A stretch of 64,000 nt of DNA from Biomphalaria glabrata (lineage: Eukaryota; Mollusca; Gastropoda; Planorbidae). The first letter of the stretch is position 1, and every line of letters begins with the position of its first letter. This document shows, one piece after another, positions 11,511 to 23,244 of the stretch. Position numbers and translations under genes: made by a program. The stretch covers positions 30,758,602 through 30,822,601 of the forward strand of contig NC_074711.1 of NCBI RefSeq assembly GCF_947242115.1, written 5' to 3'. The notes below the pieces were generated by a model. It had not been told where the DNA came from, did not search any database, and saw only the letters and a list, made by a program, of their open reading frames with translations.

Positions 11511-12038
11511 GCCTAATACAAACTTTGCTGTTTCTTTTTTGTTTTAAAGTATTTTTTTTTCTTGTTTTATGAATAGACAAGAATCTATTCTTTGTTTTAT
11601 CAAGCAAGTCACACGCAACATTGTGGAGTGGTGAAGTTTTTAAAATTAGAAGAAACTGTTTCAGCTTACTGTATCTCGGAGGTTAGGATTATTTTCAGAA
11701 ATGTACCACAATGTTAAGTTTATTCACCTGTTAACCTTTATATTATTATACAACATAACAAATTAATATATGTAAATATATAGTTATGATGAAGCTTTCT
11801 ATGAATATAATCTGACCTGCATGGCCATGGAGAACAAATTTACATAATTAAATAATTTAAATAATTAAATTATAATTAAATTAAAGCCAACGCCTTAAGT
11901 AGCACACAACTAAAAGTTGAACGCATCCCCCCTCCTCCAGGTACAGACGTCGATTCTTATTTCTCCTGTTTCAAACCGGGCTAGAAACAAAATGACTTTG
12001 CATCTTTTAGACTACCACGTCTCTTAGTCATTCTTTAT
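11510..12038. other. Intergenic stretch, nothing recognised
   Basis: AT-rich DNA with T runs and 'aattaaataatt' type low complexity. No supported gene. Confidence 0.45.
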
Positions 12039-12726
12039 GACAATCATTGTCTTTTGACCTAGATCTAAATCTGACATGACAATCATTGTCTTTTGACCTA
12101 GATCTAAATCTGACATGACAATCATTGTCTTTTGACCTAGATCTAAATCTGACATGACAATCATTGTCTTTTGACCTAGATCTAAATCTGACATGACAAT
12201 CATTGTCATTTGACCTAGATCTAAATCTGACATGACAATCATTGTCTTTTGACCTAGATCTAAATCTGACATGACAATCATTGTCTTTTGACCTAGATCT
12301 AAATCTGACACGACGATCATTGTCTTTTGACCTAGATCTAAATCTGACATGACAATCATTGTCTTTTGACCTAGATCTAAATCTGACAGGACTATCATTG
12401 TCTTTTGACCTAGATCTAAATCTGACATGACGATCATTGTCTTTTGACCTAGATCTAAATCTGACATGACAAAAGACCTAGATCTAAATCTGACATGACA
12501 GTCATTGTCTTTTGACCTAGATCTAAATCTGACATGACAAAAGACCTAGATCTAAATCTGACATGACGATCATTGTCTTTTGACCTAGATCTAAATCTGA
12601 CATGACGATCATTGTCTTTTGACCTAGATCTAAATCTGACATGACGATCATTGTCTTTTGGCCTAGATCTAAATCTGACATGACAATCATTGTCTTTTGA
12701 CCTAGATCTAAATCTGACATGACAAT
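12039..12726. repeat. 39-bp minisatellite, about 18 copies
   Basis: The unit contains GACAATCATTGTC, itself a perfect 6-1-6 inverted repeat, followed by a block with AGATCT. Copies are more than 90% alike; near 12470 and 12540 are shortened units lacking most of the palindrome. Because 39 is 13 codons, the minus strand stays open for 147 and 80 codons of a repeated 13-mer (MSDLDLGQKTMIV). There is no signal peptide, splice signal or flanking coding sequence, so it is read as a satellite. Confidence 0.9.
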
Positions 12727-14576
12727 AAGAACAGAGTTCTGGAGATGACGCAGAATGTCGTGCATATAGTTCTATAAGACAAGCTCATTGAAATATACTT
12801 TTTTTGTAAGCCTCGCTTATATTACGTGAAATAGCATCACTTATTTTCAATCAATCGTGTAATTAATTTTTAATAGACTAGCACTAATAAATGCTTGCTG
12901 TTACAATATTCTTATCCATTGTTTTTGTTTAGCGCAACCTTTATGCTTATAAGTTATCACATGCTTATTTCGCTATAGTGAACCAGTAGGGAGAGGCCGA
13001 GAGGGGTATCTGGGAGAAGTTTCCGTGATTCTTTTCAAAAGTGATTACAAAAAATTGTTGTTTGAGTCGAACTGGAGTCTGCCGACGTGTTTGCAACTGA
13101 GATATTCCAGTACTTCTAAAACTAGAAGGTTTTATGATGAGTTCAAAATTGTGAGTGAACCATAGACATAAATAAATATAGACTGGAAGTAGGAAGTTAT
13201 TATTATTTGGGGGAAGTCAAATATGTTTTATGTACTATATCTATGTGAAAAAAAAATTGCGGCAATTCTAGGACTAACATTTCAGCCAATATATAACTAT
13301 GATCTTTAGTTTTGAAAAGTACAAAAGTGCCATATTCCCAGTATTTTGCCTTTGTTTCATAATAATAGACATAGGCAAATATATGTAGGTTTGTGATGTG
13401 GATCTATCTTTGTTGACATGGCTTCTTTATTAATGTATGGCGGTCGTCTTATCGATTCAAATTGTTAGAATTAGTTTTTAGTAAAAAAAAGTCAAAGAAA
13501 ATTAGCCCTAACTCTAATAAATATGACTAATATTTGTAATAACTACGTCTAATACTTTTTCATACTTTTTACTACTAACTATTAAACTAGTCAGTCTAAC
13601 ATATATGCATGCAAGCTATAGACTAGATCTAGTGACAATCTAGTCCTAGACTATTTATATACTAACTATAGAATAGACTATACAGATTACAATTATACTT
13701 TATAGTATAGTAGTATAGTACTAGTAGTGAGTAGTATTTTTTTACTATAGTATTTATAGAGACTAGATCTAAATCTAGCATTTAAAACTATTTATAATTA
13801 TTTTAATTATGTAAATTTAATAGTAAAAAAAAAACATTGCATATATAAAATCTAGAATTCTAGGGGTATATAGGTTATGGCTGAAAAAAAAACTATAAAT
13901 ACTTTTAATTTTACACTGCTCATAACTGCTGTATAACTCATACAAACTTATCTTTTCCCAAATGTTTCCCATAATAATTTTTACTTTATCGTCCAGTCTA
14001 TATATATATATATATATATATGTCTATGGAGTGAACATATAGGCTTATCTCCCCTTAGCTGAGAACATTATATATAAAACAGAATTGATTAATTACGACA
14101 AATTAATTAATTGGTTAATTTGTTGATTCATTCATCGACAATGAAGAACACTAGCTATTAAAATCTTTTAGTCTAGAATCTACATCTAGTCTAGTAGTAT
14201 ACATTTCTACATTTCAAAACATTCTTGGAGCCTACTTGCTACTACGACGGAGTGCTGGATGATCACGGAGACCTACGTCTGTTTGAGTCGAGTGCAGTAA
14301 TTCCCACTGAAAGTTTCTTTAACGTTATTTTAAGATCATAAAAGTCATTTTGAAAAATTAATACGGTCAAACCAGAGTTTACACTGCGTGGCCAGTTAGC
14401 TTGTGATTTGTTTCCCAAAGATATACATCACATTTCTACAAAACTCGTTAGAGGCGTTTTTTAACTTCAAGAAAATTTTTTGTTCATTCCACCCATGAAG
14501 AGAGTGCAAGTTAATAGTAGAACTTGAAGAAATAAAAAAAATACTCTCTAACAGATTAGGTTCTTTATAACAATGT
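12727..14576. other. Intergenic stretch, nothing coding
   Basis: AT-rich. 12870-13040 resembles 16440-16640 (part of dispersed repeat H). 13600-13850 is dense in tagtctagatcta-like words. A TA run lies at 13998-14020. No ORF is convincing. Confidence 0.4.
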
Positions 14577-15152
14577 GTGATATACGACAGCAAAAAAGGG
14601 CAGCAAAGATTACGATTACTAAGAAAACTGTCCTCGTTTAATGTTAGCGAAAAGGCCTTGGTAATGTTTTATCACGCTCACATCTGCAATATTTTAAGTT
14701 TCAATATCACTGCCTGGTATGGCAATCTGAGCATTAAAAATAAAAATAAACTTAATAGAATCCTAAATGCTGCTGGCAAAATCATTGGCAAAAAACAAAT
14801 CCCATTTGGGCAGTTGTTTGAGACAAACATCTATAAAAAAGCTAACAAGATCCTCGAAATAAAGAATCACCCTTTGTGTCAGGATTTTGTGATTTTACCA
14901 TCACAAAAGAGATACAAGACACCGATAGCAAAGACAAACAGACACAAACACTCTTTTGTTCCCCTGGCAATCAAATCATTAAATAAGAAAAATCTGGTAT
15001 AAACTTTGTCACATGTAAATTATGAGTGAGTCTGGGGTGAATGTACACTTTGGTTTCTTATAGTTATAATGTTTTTTGTTTGGTGTAATGCACAAATTGT
15101 AAGACAAATTTCCTTACGGATAATAAAGATTATTATTATTATTATTATTATT
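14577..15152 (+). mobile_element. 5'-truncated LINE, C-terminal reverse transcriptase region and tail (family B)
   Basis: The open frame 14577-15002 reads KKGQQRLRLLRKLSSFNVSE, then a WYGNLSIKNKNKLNRIL segment and a lysine-rich C-terminus. This order (QQRL.. LRKL, FY, WYGN, K..LNRI) is the conserved region after the RT domain in fish and mollusc L2/CR1-like LINEs. It is followed by a 3' UTR ending in 'taataaag' and an (ATT)n tail. A second copy lies at 61770-62235 on the minus strand. The RT core and endonuclease are absent because of 5' truncation, the usual outcome of LINE insertion. Confidence 0.75.
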
Positions 15153-15640
15153 GTCATTCAACAATGTTATGGAGTGCGTGTGTGTGTGTTTCTATTGGCT
15201 GGTGAATTATGTAGCTTTTAAGTAGTATTGATTGAAATAAATGAATGGATACAAAGGGTAAACGGCTAATGAAAATCAGTTGAGGAAAGGAGACAGAACC
15301 AAACCAGGAATGTTTATTGTATGGCGAAAGCAGTAGTTTTAAAGTGAATAGAGTATATTATTTACATAGTTCGACATCTAATTATTTTATTGTGTTTCCA
15401 CATTTATTTACATTGATATTGTATTTATGAATAAAAGTCTTTTTTTTTTCAAAAAGAACTTTTCTAAGCCCAATTTAACATTTGTGTGAAAGTTAAACGC
15501 AAACAACGGGAAGTTGGACCAGAGCAACAAACACATATCTCCATCAACAGACATTATTAAATGAAAATCTATATTATTGACATTAACAATGGACGTATAA
15601 TCCAAACAAATAGAAATGGAAAAGTGGTTTGCATGATGGG
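15153..15640. other. Intergenic stretch between two LINE tails
   Basis: AT-rich with a short GT run near 15177. No gene is supported. Confidence 0.45.
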
Positions 15641-15649
15641 ACAAGTCCC

Positions 15650-15905
15650 AAAAAGCCCGTGGAGTCTGGGAGCGCATAAGGCGCCCTGACTGCACTTCCC
15701 CGTGGTGGAGGCTGTCCACCCTGAGCAAGCTATTATAGCACAGTGCAGGACAGACCACTGTCCTGTTGGCTTATATTTCTCGAGGCTATGGCCAAATTTT
15801 GACTCACAGTGCCCCCGCTGCGGGGAAGAAGAGGAAACCGTGTCTCATATTCTTTTTGACTGCCTCAGACTTGCTGATCTCCGTTCTCGACCTGTATAAA
15901 CTATT
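15650..15905 (+). mobile_element. LINE tail with zinc knuckle (family C)
   Basis: The open frame contains AIIAQCRTDHCPVGLYFSR, then CPRCGEEEETVSHILFDC. The T-x-H-x-P-V ... C-x2-C-x3-EEETV-x-H-x4-C pattern is the C-terminal zinc knuckle/RNase H-end motif of Jockey/R1-type LINE proteins. 5'-truncated; no poly(A) or simple tail was seen at its end. Confidence 0.75.
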
Positions 15906-16389
15906 TAGATATAATTACATTTGTTACTGAATACAGTAAGATATTTACTCTTGTCATTACTCAAGATTGCTTCTTGTCTTCTCTACTTCATGTCTTACCA
16001 ACGTACTTGTTGTGCAGCTAGATCAATCTAGCAATCTGTGTATCATTAGTTTAGATTATACCAACAAATTTCAGGCCCTAGTCTCTCCCAACATTTATAG
16101 CATACTAGCTTTTGTAAAGCCTCCCATTAAACACTTAATGGCCTTATCGTGACTAGAATGATCTATATCTAGCCTTGCCCGGGGCTTGCCCTGGCTTTAC
16201 ATTCTTCAAGGCCACGTCGCCTCCAAGTATTTTGTTAAAGGGTAATTTATATTAATGTCTACATGTTAGACTGTAACAGTTGAACCAAGTGGAGTGGCCT
16301 AAGTAATGTTTTCGTTGGAAGAAAAAGAAATTTAAATTTAAAAACAAGAAAAGTATTTTTTAAAATGATAAAAAAAAAAATAAAAAAAA
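15906..16389. other. Intergenic stretch, nothing recognised
   Basis: AT-rich with no supported gene. The 61-codon frame at 15967-16152 has no recognisable content. Confidence 0.4.
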
Positions 16390-17050
16390 ACTCAGATTAA
16401 GCGTGGCTGTATCAATTAGTTTGGATCAGCCGTGTATTTAAATTTGTAATAGATTTAGATTAAAAACAAAAAATATGTGCGATTACTAATGTTTTTACCA
16501 ATTCTTTTTGTTTAGTGCAACTCCATGCTTTAAGTTTTCTCAATGCATTGTGATCCTATCACTTCTCTGCACCAGTTGGAAAGGGGTAGGGGGAGAACGA
16601 AGACGACACCTGGGTGAGTTTTAAATGCATTTATAAAAAAAAAATAAGGTGCACGACCGGGATTCGAACTCGATGGCTAAGGTCTCCTCAGCCATACATT
16701 AACCACTCTGCCAGTGAATCGCTTATGAAGGTAGAATGTTTTATAGTTATCTATTGTTAGCTTCAAGGTTTAAAGCGGGAACCTATAAAGGGGGCTAATT
16801 CAATTTATACCACCACACCAGTCAATTACGGTTTCTTTCTCTTGTTCGAGATACAAAACAAAATAATTAATTACCAATAATTAATTAATTAATTGGCTAT
16901 ATTTTTATTTATTTGTTATAGTACTGTAATGTAAAAGAAATAACTGTGCAAAATTTCAGCTTGATCCAACATTGAGTGTGGGAGAAATAACGTGTACAAA
17001 CTTTTTACCAGACAGAGTGAGTTGATATAAGCTTTGTAAAAAATATTTTA
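16390..17050. repeat. Dispersed repeat H (copy 2, inverted) with a SINE-like head
   Basis: Inverse of 10905-11510: 'aatttataccaccacaccagtcaatta', 'gcaaaatttcagcttgatcc' and 'gtgtgggagaaataacgtgta' match the complement of copy 1. At 16655-16735, minus strand, a tRNA-like segment contains GAGTTCGAATCC (B-box-like) followed by ACCACTCTGCC. Confidence 0.6.
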
Positions 17051-17244
17051 CTATATTAAAAATAGGGCCCAACACTGAAGTGAGATGTTTTTTTAAAGAA
17101 AGATTTCGAAGGTCCAATATTGAGCCGGAGGGAGAGATATAAAGTGACATTGTGACAACTTCATTATTAAAACGTAATAGTTAAGCCTTCATTCAGCGTA
17201 AGCCTAATATAATTAATTAAGTTGAAGATTATTAAATTCTAAGC

Positions 17245-18066
17245 CAGCGGTTCTCAACCTATTTAGTCCCCCCCCCAATACTATTTCCCATCGACCTCCG
17301 AACGTGGAATTTTAGTCATACACAGGCCTAGGTAAATGTGATTTTGCTGTTATAAATAATCGTAATAAAAATGTATAGATCTGATATCCACGATGTATTT
17401 TCGTAGATAGTAACTGAACGTAGCAAAGGCTTTATGTATTTGTATTTAATGTAAAATAATCTGTGCTTATAATTAAATTTAAACAAAGTTACAAAGATAG
17501 TTCGTGTAGAAACACAAACTCACAAAAGTGGTCCACTCAGACAGGTAAACTCGCAAAAGTGGTCCACTCAGACAGGTAAACTCGCAAAAGTGGTCCACTC
17601 AGACAGGTAAACTCGCAAAAGTTAATGCGAAGATTCAGCTTGTTTCTGTTTCACCAAATCATAGTGTCATAATATATCGTCATAAAAAGGTATTTAAGCA
17701 GCCGCTTGTTTGACAAGGAAGGAAGGAATTTTTTAAAAATTAACGCTGTAAAATCTACATTTCTGTTTGTTAAACGTAAGTTACATGTAGACAAAATTAA
17801 GTTATCTAAAGTATTGAAATTAAATACAATTTTTTATTTGAATAGAAGGATAAATAATTATAACCAAGATAAAAATCATATATTTGTCTAAATAATTGCA
17901 TTAATGTTATGTGAAAATTAAAGTCATGACCTGCTTAAATGAAATCAACTATAGTATGCCCCGTGGACATCTCATAGACCCCCAATTTATTTTTTCCCTT
18001 TCATGGACCCCTTGGAAGTCATCGTAGACCCCTGGGCGTCTATATAGACCACTTTGGGAATCACTG
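17245..18066. mobile_element. Non-autonomous hAT element, 822 bp
   Basis: The left end is CAGCGGTTCTCAACCTAT; the right end, read inward on the minus strand, is CAGTGATTCCCAAAGTGG. Both fit the hAT consensus CAGNGNTTCNCAA. The flanking 8-mers ttctaagc and gtctagac agree at five of eight positions, close to the usual nTCTAGAn target. 'Gacccctgg' and 'catggaccccttgg' blocks lie inside the right end. No transposase remains. A SINE-like fragment with a 31-bp tandem repeat sits inside at about 17490-17620. Confidence 0.6.
17518..17620. repeat. 31-bp tandem repeat, about 3.3 copies
   Basis: Units of 'cgcaaaagtggtccactcag' followed by acaggtaaact, nearly identical. The unit is related to the tails of SINE-like fragments at 27100-27160 and 34470-34550 (gttacaaaga.agttygtgtg ... 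gtggtccac), so it looks like an amplified SINE tail. Confidence 0.8.
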
Positions 18067-18069
18067 GTC

Positions 18070-18165
18070 TAGACCATACCTTTCGCAGGACGACGGGAGA
18101 TGGCACGTGCATGGTTCAAACCCTGGACGATCGAGGCAGGCATACATTAACATGAGATTGAACTG
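18070..18165 (-). mobile_element. tRNA-derived SINE fragment (family A)
   Basis: On the minus strand it has GGTTTGAACC next to 'ccgtcgtcctgcg'-like sequence, as in the fuller copy at 27722-27890. Body and tail are mostly absent. Confidence 0.5.
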
Positions 18166-18219
18166 GATTGGTGTATATAATTCCCATTGGAGCTCGACAT
18201 TTGTACAGTAGACACAATT

Positions 18220-18433
18220 TTTACTGTAGTCACACAACTATTTACTGTAGTCACACAACTATTTACTGTAGTCACACAACTATTTACTGTAGTCACACAA
18301 CTATTTACTGTAGTCACACAACTATTTACTGTAGTCACACAACTATTTACTGTAGTCACACAACTATTTACTGTAGTCACACAACTATTTACTGTAGTCA
18401 CACAACTATTTACTGTAGTCACACAACTATTTA
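18220..18433. repeat. 21-bp minisatellite, about 10 copies
   Basis: A near-perfect array of 'tttactgtagtcacacaact' plus one base. The period of seven codons keeps several frames open on both strands. Almost no divergence between units suggests recent expansion. Confidence 0.95.
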
Positions 18434-18540
18434 TGGGCGCCTGTTAAAAATAAAAAAAAATGATAAAAAAGGAAGGAGAGCATATGAGTATCTGGGTCAA
18501 GGCTTCATTTACAAGATGGTCTAGTATTCACTAACAAAGT

Positions 18541-18815
18541 AAAAGTAAAGTTCCCCTTTCAGACCTGATGATCTATAGGGCAGATGATGTAAAGGTCATC
18601 TGTTTCTGTGACCCACGGTTAATGAGGATGTCATGTGGCCAGCACAACTACCAACCGCCGTTTCACTTCCCCAACTAATGTCAGGTACCCATTGGAGCTG
18701 GCTGGACTCACAGGCACCCTAAAGATCCCGAAATTAAAAATCCAAGTCTTCACCAGGATTCGAACCCGGGATCCCTGATTCGGAAGCCAACCCTTTACCA
18801 CTCAGCCTCCCAATA
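18541..18815 (-). mobile_element. Full-length tRNA-derived SINE (family B)
   Basis: Read on the minus strand, the head has an A-box-like 'gctgagtggtaaagggttgg' and a B-box CGGGTTCGAATCC. A central conserved body follows (inverse of 'caactaatgtcaggtacc' and 'ctatagggcagatgatgtaa'). A close copy is at 34796-35080, also minus, and a head fragment at 388-440. The two copies agree along about 270 bp. Confidence 0.8.
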
Positions 18816-18875
18816 TTCACTAAAAGGGTAACAAAAAGATACTACCTAACGATAACAAAATTGATATTATCCAAA

Positions 18876-19025
18876 TTAATACACTGTGTGGTATGCGCTT
18901 TAGACTGTCGATCGATGGTCTCTGGTTTGCACCCTGCCCGCCGAGATTTGGGCTTGGATGTAAATAGCTTCAAATTTGAAGGAACATTCGAAACCTGTAA
19001 AATATTTACAACCAAAACAAACAAT
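18876..19025 (+). mobile_element. tRNA-derived SINE (family A)
   Basis: 'gcgctttagactgtcgatcg', a degraded B box (GGTTTGCACCCTGCCCGC), then 'gaaggaacattcgaaacctg'. Same family as 27722-27890 but missing its central 'ccgtcgtcctacgg' block. Confidence 0.6.
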
Positions 19026-19184
19026 ATAATTGAGTTTGAGACATTTGGGCTCATAACAACTTCCTGACTAAATTTACAAAAAAGAGGAAAGCTATGTACG
19101 AAAGTGTCATATGACCCTCAGGACTTGCAGTCTCAGTAAAAGGGCAAAAATGTCAACTATAGAGGAAGGGGGAGGGGCTTTACG

Positions 19185-19280
19185 TTGGATGAAAGACGTA
19201 GGAAGGTAGGAAAAAGAGGAATGGAGGAATCCGACTGGCAGATCACTTGTGGTGCCCAACGGTTCAACAGACTTCTGGAC
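19185..19280 (+). mobile_element. Short LINE C-terminal fragment
   Basis: Translates to RGMEESDWQITCGAQRF, close to the 'DREEWR..CVVPQR' ends of mollusc LINE proteins (compare 34561-34763 and 25725-26130). Very short. Confidence 0.4.
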
Positions 19281-19950
19281 TTGTCAACGTAAAGATATAC
19301 CCTATAAAAACGTGTCAGTAAGCCGATGGTACTGTATCTAGATGCACTGTAGCACGGTAGGGATATACACACTTTATGGTAACTACTAATGGTATGGTAA
19401 ATAGGATGTTGTTCATGTTGATTTTGTTTATAACGATGTTTATGTGTTCTTGTTAGTAATGTGTGATGGTTTATTTTCTTAGATACTTAGGTTTTCAAAA
19501 GTGTACTTTTACAAAAGGAATGTCACGCCGCTCTATCTTCTAGTTGTTTTTGTTGTTTCATTTTGTTTGAAATTGTGACATTCGTAAAGTTGTTTATTTG
19601 TTGTACTTTAAACATTATGCTGTTTTGTTTTCGTGAGCATTAGCAACACAAATTTTATACAAAAACAATGGGTACCTGATATTAGTTGGAGAAATGAAAC
19701 GGTTTGGAAGCTACAATGTGGACCCACTATATAGGATTACTATTTAGTTTGTCTAAAAAAGAAATACAATCCAGAAACATGAAAAACATTTAGAATATTT
19801 TTAATTTTTTTTTTAAGACAATCCCTCCTTTATGCAACTTATAGAGCGATGTTTTTTCTCTTAAAAATAAATGAATGTTATATTAAAAAAACAATGGAAC
19901 TTTTTTTTACCCCGCCCCCTTCTCCCCTAGAAAGAATGTAAGGTATTTTT
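19281..19950. other. Intergenic stretch, nothing recognised
   Basis: AT-rich with T runs; no gene or repeat was identified by eye. Confidence 0.4.
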
Positions 19951-19959
19951 GATTCAAGA

Positions 19960-20285
19960 GAATGTATAGCTCCTCCTTCGTGATCGAAGATGAGCACATT
20001 TCTCATTTCCTATAGACTCGAAGATGACTGTAAAGTCCAATCATCACTTTAAAAAGCCGGCCGCATACGTGGCATGGGAGTGTTTGGTCAGTTGCAGAAA
20101 GGCCTGCTTATTTTCTCAGTTTTTAGTTGGTTCGGCGCTCTTTTACCCTGGCCACTTTTCTTGCTTCAAACCTTGAGACTCCGAGACTCACAGCTTTACG
20201 CCATGAGGAGCCATTCACAACCATGCATGTCGATATCGCATTCCTTGAAGGAACTCCTTAGAGCGCTTCTTTAGCGTTTGTCTGT
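19960..20285. repeat. Unclassified interspersed repeat
   Basis: Relatively GC-rich (aagccggccgcatacgtggc, ccttgaaggaactccttaga). Parts resemble 22170-22500 and 58880-59130. It gives a 66-codon open frame without recognisable domains. Composition unlike its surroundings suggests a transposed sequence. Confidence 0.35.
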
Positions 20286-20639
20286 ATGATATGTATTATT
20301 GATTCAAGAGAATAATAAATTCATGTCCAGGAAAATTGTGAGCATCGTCTTCTAAGTCTAGATTTAAAGGTCTATCATTGGAAGTATTCAATAAGTTAAA
20401 AATACATGTCGTAGTCAGCCGTAGTGTACCGAAATTATGCGATAATTAAGTGATTAGTGAGTACATTTGAAGTTGCTTCAAGTTTATTGAAAGATTATCT
20501 AATCTATATCTATATTTTTTTACGTAAATCTCATATAGATTAGGCCTACATTTATAATCCAGAACTAGAAGTAGATCTAGATCTAGACTATATCAGAAGT
20601 CTAGGTCTAGTGTTAGATCTAGATGTCCATATAGGCTAA

Positions 20640-20765
20640 TGAACATTGGCGCCCGCAGGATTTTTGTGCAGGGGGGTGCAAGCTGCCACCCATGGCTCAA
20701 AGTCGCAGCCTCAACTTTCTTGTTATAATATTAAAGAAAAGAACTGCCACCTTTTCAGGCCCTCA
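20640..20765. repeat. Single end of a DNA-transposon-like repeat
   Basis: 'ggcgcccgcaggatttttgt' followed by a G run and later 'ccaccttttcaggccctcat'. Many animal TEs begin this way. No second end was identified. Confidence 0.3.
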
Positions 20766-20799
20766 TACCTAATTGGTATTAAGTGCACAGTAAATACTT

Positions 20800-21960
20800 C
20801 TTTTTCATGAAATAAACAAATTAGAAACTAAACACGTGAGCAAAGTATTCACTGTACATATTGTTAACTTTATCCGTGAGGACCGTGCTTCCCTACGTGA
20901 GATAAAACAAAAACTGCAAACGTTGACTGTGGTTGCAGAAACTGTCAATAACTTTACTAATGAAATGCTTTTCGTCGAGATGGGCAAAGCTGGCGATGAA
21001 CGCGTATCATGCAGTTCTGATATTCTTCTTTGCATTGCAGCTTCTGCATCGTTTTAGGTTGAAGACGAAACAAGTTGAACTGACCATTATTATTGCTCAA
21101 AAAGCGAGACGTAATGAAGAAACTTACGAATCAAGATATGTATTGTAAAGCCGTGTTATGTAATAACTCCCAAAATCCAAACATTTAATTTTTTTTCTCA
21201 GTGTGTCTGTCGACTGCGAATTCTCGGCAGCAGCAACTCAATATCCGGTATCAGGTTTTTATGCCAGCAGTCTCTCCTTCCTCAAGATGACATCTCTGAC
21301 GTGTTCCTCAGGATGGTCAAGTTGGTTTTTAATTATGCCATTAATGTGACTGCAGATGTGCTGTTGAGCTGCCACTATGTTAAGTTGGAAAGACTGCAAC
21401 ACCGTGGAAACTGATTCAAGAACAGATAACTAATTAACGTCAATGAAAAAACAAATCAGAAACAAGAGGAGAGGCATTTACTACACATGTCCAGTTTGTT
21501 TGGTTTCACTTGCAGTCGTTATTTTAAGATTCGCCAAACAGTCAAAGATCTCAAAGTTGAGACTTAAATCTCGAATGGATTCGTATTTTTCAGTTCATTT
21601 TCTCCCACAAAAGAGGTAAATTTAGCACCAACGCCATCGCTACGGACAGTTACAGAAAAAGAATGCTAGCCATCAGGGACAGCCATGGCCGAGTAGTTTG
21701 TCCATGTCTAGACTGTACAATGACATTAGACACATGCAGCGCGTCTCTCTGAACCACAGGAACTAAACCAATGAAGTCGAATACAATCGCAATCAACAAA
21801 CGAACACTCAAAGACATCTGCTCAATGCCTGAGATATCTACAATTTCTTCACTAAAATACCCAGCAAATGCAATTGATTCATGATGTATTTTTGGTTTCT
21901 TGCTGCTGCCAGTGCTCCGTTGATCCAAATCAACGTTTTGACTTGGACGTTGTCATGTGA
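20800..21960 (-). mobile_element. Possible decayed hAT-type transposase remnant
   Basis: On the minus strand 21928-21650 reads FSEEIVDISGIEQMSLSVRL then FDFIGLVPVVQRDALHVSNV. This resembles the 'ISVCIRYVD...EEFLGFVPV' region after the first catalytic Asp in zf-MYM/hAT-type transposases. Further minus-strand stretches around 21180-21420 (LQSFQLNIVAAQQHICSHI) and 20805-21060 could be its downstream part. The frames are interrupted several times. No terminal repeats were found, so the limits are approximate. Confidence 0.4.
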
Positions 21961-22169
21961 AGAACTTTCTTGTATCTCTTCTTTTGTAAACTGGTGGACG
22001 TGTTTCACCTGATATTTTATCGAGTGCTGACGTTAATACATTTACACCCTTTACTTTTGTTCAAAGAAACTAGAAAATTTATCACATCGAAAGATGGCAA
22101 GGATTTCTCCTCCGAGGCCAAAAAAAAATATTCTAGACCTTAACTAAATATTATACAAAGTAATTGTGG

Positions 22170-22500
22170 CATTTTATGTCTCGAGACGATATTTCTCTTT
22201 GCAAATTCTTGTGTGTCTAAAGAGGCCAATCCTTTGTACTTTCACCCTTCTTTCTACAACTGTTGTGTAATCCATGACCTTTCCTTTAATGCTCGCTCTT
22301 CATGTGGATCTATCCAGTGCCACTTTTTCCCAGCTGTTAGTGCCGATTTTGTTTAGCTTTATGTCGCGTTTCCATACATGTGTATACCTTATCAGTGGAC
22401 GACCAGCGGATCTCCTGCCTTCTGTTAAATCACCATACAGAATGTCTTGTGAAAGTCGACCCTGTGGCATTCATAATAACTAAATCTATGTGCAAATGAA
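22170..22500. repeat. Unclassified interspersed repeat (second copy type)
   Basis: 'cctttaatgctcgctcttca' then 'tgtggatctatccagtgcca' resembles 'cctttatgtttgctctccat' and 'gaggatctatcttgtgcttc' at 59050-59090. No protein domain is recognised. Confidence 0.4.
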
Positions 22501-22997
22501 AACAAATCGTCAGGACTAACATCCTATAGAATATTTGACACCCTTTATAGTGCAAAGAATGGCAAGTCGTTAATAAATCGTACATGGTTGGATATTATAT
22601 AAGAGAAGATAAGAAGAACTACAGATTTACCTATTCTAGTAACACTAATAGCATATCTTTACAACTGTACTACAGTGGAAACACTACTTGTTAAGTTACT
22701 ACACTTTATAATATTGTAATGATAGACCTTTAGATTTAGACTTAGAAGACGATGCGCAAAATCTTCCTGAACATTAATTTATGAAACTCTTGAATCAATA
22801 ATGCTTGCGGGAGCCCAAGCTAATGATAATATTAATAAATAATCGCAAGAGTATGCATAACCGCTCACCGAATTCGTAACGACGCAGGTTCACGCAGCTT
22901 ACGTTGTTAAAATCTCGGGTTCGATTGTTTACATTGTAAAGTTTACATTTGAGGATGGTATTAATGCCCAATTAAAATACATCGAGACAAAGATCTC
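22501..22997. other. Intergenic stretch, nothing recognised
   Basis: AT-rich. A weak tRNA-like motif (cgggttcgattg) occurs near 22915 but has no A box or body. Confidence 0.35.
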
Positions 22998-23090
22998 CGA
23001 CCTACATACTTTGTCACCTCCAGCGCGCAGACATACCCATTTTCCGCCGATGGTCGATTTAGATTTTCTTTTCGCTGTCTTCATTATATC
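22998..23090 (-). mobile_element. LINE tail fragment (family A)
   Basis: The minus strand carries the inverse of 'gcgaaaagaaaatctaaatcg' and of 'gtatgtaggtcggagatc', matching the finger-encoding tail at 61190-61520. It is about 90 bp only. Confidence 0.5.
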
Positions 23091-23244
23091 TGGATCATAT
23101 TTCACTAGTTTTTGTTGGCATATTATCTTGTTTTTTTTTCTATTAGTTCAATATAAATATAACGCCACCAACCTATTTCACTTTGTTCACATAATCTAGT
23201 GTTTTTTAAATTCACCTTCACCTATCCCTTAATCTGTTGGACCA

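Noticed and set aside
12024-12765. Minus-strand open frames of a repeated 13-residue unit
   Set aside because: The frame stays open only because the satellite period is 39 bp. There is no start context, signal peptide, splice site or flanking coding sequence.
18147-18524. Repeat-protein frames on both strands
   Set aside because: The 21-bp satellite has no stops in several frames; no coding evidence.
18740-18812. True tRNA gene
   Set aside because: A and B boxes are present but the cloverleaf is not kept and a conserved SINE body follows; a second copy with the same body is at 34796-35080.
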